A stretch of 64,000 nucleotides of DNA from Moringa oleifera. Its lineage: Eukaryota > Streptophyta > Magnoliopsida > Brassicales > Moringaceae. The stretch is taken from positions 1,984,001-2,048,000 of the forward strand of contig JAJFZO010000087.1 in assembly GCA_021397835.1 (NCBI GenBank), in the 5' to 3' direction. Shown here in pieces: positions 62,761 through 64,000 of the stretch. Made by a program: the position numbers and the translations under genes. How positions within the stretch are numbered: the first letter of the stretch is position 1; each line of letters starts with the position of its first letter. The notes below the pieces were generated by a model, which was given only the letters and a program-made list of their open reading frames with translations, searched no databases and was not told the DNA's origin.

Positions 62761-64000
62761 GCAATGGTCAATTTGGATCAAATTAAAAGTTGATATGTAA
62801 AATTGATCCAAAAAATATTACGAAACTTGATTGAAAAATATAAATGCTATAAAATTTATTTTGAAACATTAAATATAAAATCAATTCAATCGATATTTTA
62901 AAATATAAAATAAAAAAATAAGTATAATTCAATTTTTTAATATTTACTTTATATTAAATCAAAGCTACGTCAATAAATAACAAAGTTTTTCAACTCTTAT
63001 CTTAAGAAATTGACAAAAATAGATATTATAACTTTGATAATCTATCTTTTCTATACGTATCTAATAAGGAAGAGTTTCTTAGGGCTTAAAATCTCCTCCT
63101 CTACGCACACGACAAGCCAAGTGACACATCTCCAAACAAATTATACAAAAGCAATTTGCTTTCCTTGTTGTCTCACTTTGACCGCACCAAGAAATAAACA
63201 CTAGGAGACATAAATTCAAAGGCCGAAAAGATCGGCATAGCCACACACATCTTGGTTGTACATTGGCATGAATGACTAAGGAAAGAAAGGCAAATCCATG
63301 TGCCACCCCTTTTAATTTTTAATCACTTTACACTAAGTTTTATATTTCTAAGGAAGCAAAATGGTTATTCCTTGCTCCGTCCATTTGCTCGGACTAGGCA
63401 ATTTAGGGGCTTTTTCGATCCAAAAACACATTATGGCTAAACCTAGAGGCTCATGCAAAGCATCGTCTATGAGTGATGGAGTCGGAGCCCTCCAAACCCT
63501 AGTAGGGCAAGTTCTTTACTATTAGTAATTAGTGATATTTTGCATAATTAGAAAACGAAATAGATTATAAAAAAGTGATAATACTTCAATCAAAGCTTTT
63601 AAATCTCACATCGATCATAAGTTAAAATTATTAATATGAATTATTTTTCATTTTTTTATGATCTTTTATCATGACCATTCATATTATTAAAAATTATAGT
63701 CAAAAGAAGAACTCTAAAATTAATAATATTTACAATATGATAAAATTATTTATTTTTTGATACAAAACTAAATATTATTAAGGATATGGTTGTAGGGGAG
63801 TGGGTATAGAAAGTTTCAAAGGGGAAGATATGGCCCCTAGTGTTGGATTTTCATGCCTTAATGTTGATAAAAGCATATATTCCTCAGCTACAATGGCTTT
63901 GTCCTCTTCTTAGACGCCTTTAAATCTTGTAACTTTAGAACTCCTTTTTAAGGGCTTTTTCCTCTCTTTTTTTCCTTTTTTTTTTTGACCGAAAAGTTGG

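Larger units (their letters stand above)
57732..64000. other. AT-rich intergenic region
   Basis: The BAHD 3' UTR likely ends within about 150 bp. The rest contains no supported gene. Islands near 58780-59120, 60360-60560, 60980-61490 and 63040-63530 have short frames without domains. Related A/T-rich sequence repeats at 58150-58360 and 58400-58590 (ATTACAATTTTATCGATTAT, AAGTAAATAATATTTGGTGA in both). Foldback-family copies occur at 61555-62012 and 62120-62760. Confidence 0.5.

Noticed and set aside
1..64000. tRNA, rRNA or CRISPR features
   Set aside because: No B-box GGTTCGANNCC with a cloverleaf, no rRNA-like blocks, and the direct repeats seen are plant minisatellites within a transposon, not spacer arrays.

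Overview
This window is nuclear DNA from a eudicot plant. The genes have GT-AG introns and AT-rich noncoding sequence. Protein families are plant-specific: group C MAP kinase, S1 bZIP with a sucrose-control uORF, plant AP-4 mu, BAHD acyltransferase, MULE transposons. Five host genes are supported, widely spaced in very AT-rich intergenic DNA. I cannot name the species.

Layout. (1) 1-3500, minus: 5' part of a gene resembling plant RING/U-box-annotated proteins, with a 32-nt coding exon; its 3' end lies outside the window. (2) 3500-12120: AT-rich intergenic DNA with several copies of a long-inverted-repeat (foldback) family. (3) 12129-21405: a 9.28-kb Mutator-like element flanked by a perfect 9-bp target-site duplication. 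It carries a Ulp1-like cysteine protease gene (plus, nine coding exons) convergent with a MURA-type transposase gene (minus). Both are broken by stops or frameshifts. Its introns and intergenic spacer hold arrays of a TCGTAAC-type motif that flips orientation between the two halves. (4) 22628-23700, minus: S1 bZIP gene with the 41-residue sucrose-control uORF in its leader. (5) 24300-35400: AT-rich intergenic DNA. (6) 35430-37683, minus: group C MAP kinase, two coding exons. (7) 41948-50963, plus: complete AP4M (AP-4 mu), 13 coding exons, 451 aa. Intron 9 has grown to 4 kb through a local duplication, a Pack-MULE carrying a C2H2 zinc-finger gene fragment, and a 2.4-kb near-palindromic element. 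(8) 55645-57731, plus: two-exon BAHD acyltransferase. (9) 57732-64000: AT-rich intergenic DNA with more foldback copies.

The host genes are unrelated in function: MAPK signalling, sugar-regulated transcription, vesicle adaptor, specialised or lipid-phenolic metabolism, and a putative ubiquitin-ligase family. The candidate system most worth a second look is the Ulp1-bearing MULE. Its two genes each carry a matching motif array in their first intron, in inverted orientation near the element ends. The stacked inverted-repeat insertions in the AP4M intron come next. Exon boundaries were read by eye from splice signals and phase; all joins reported as CDS keep frame.
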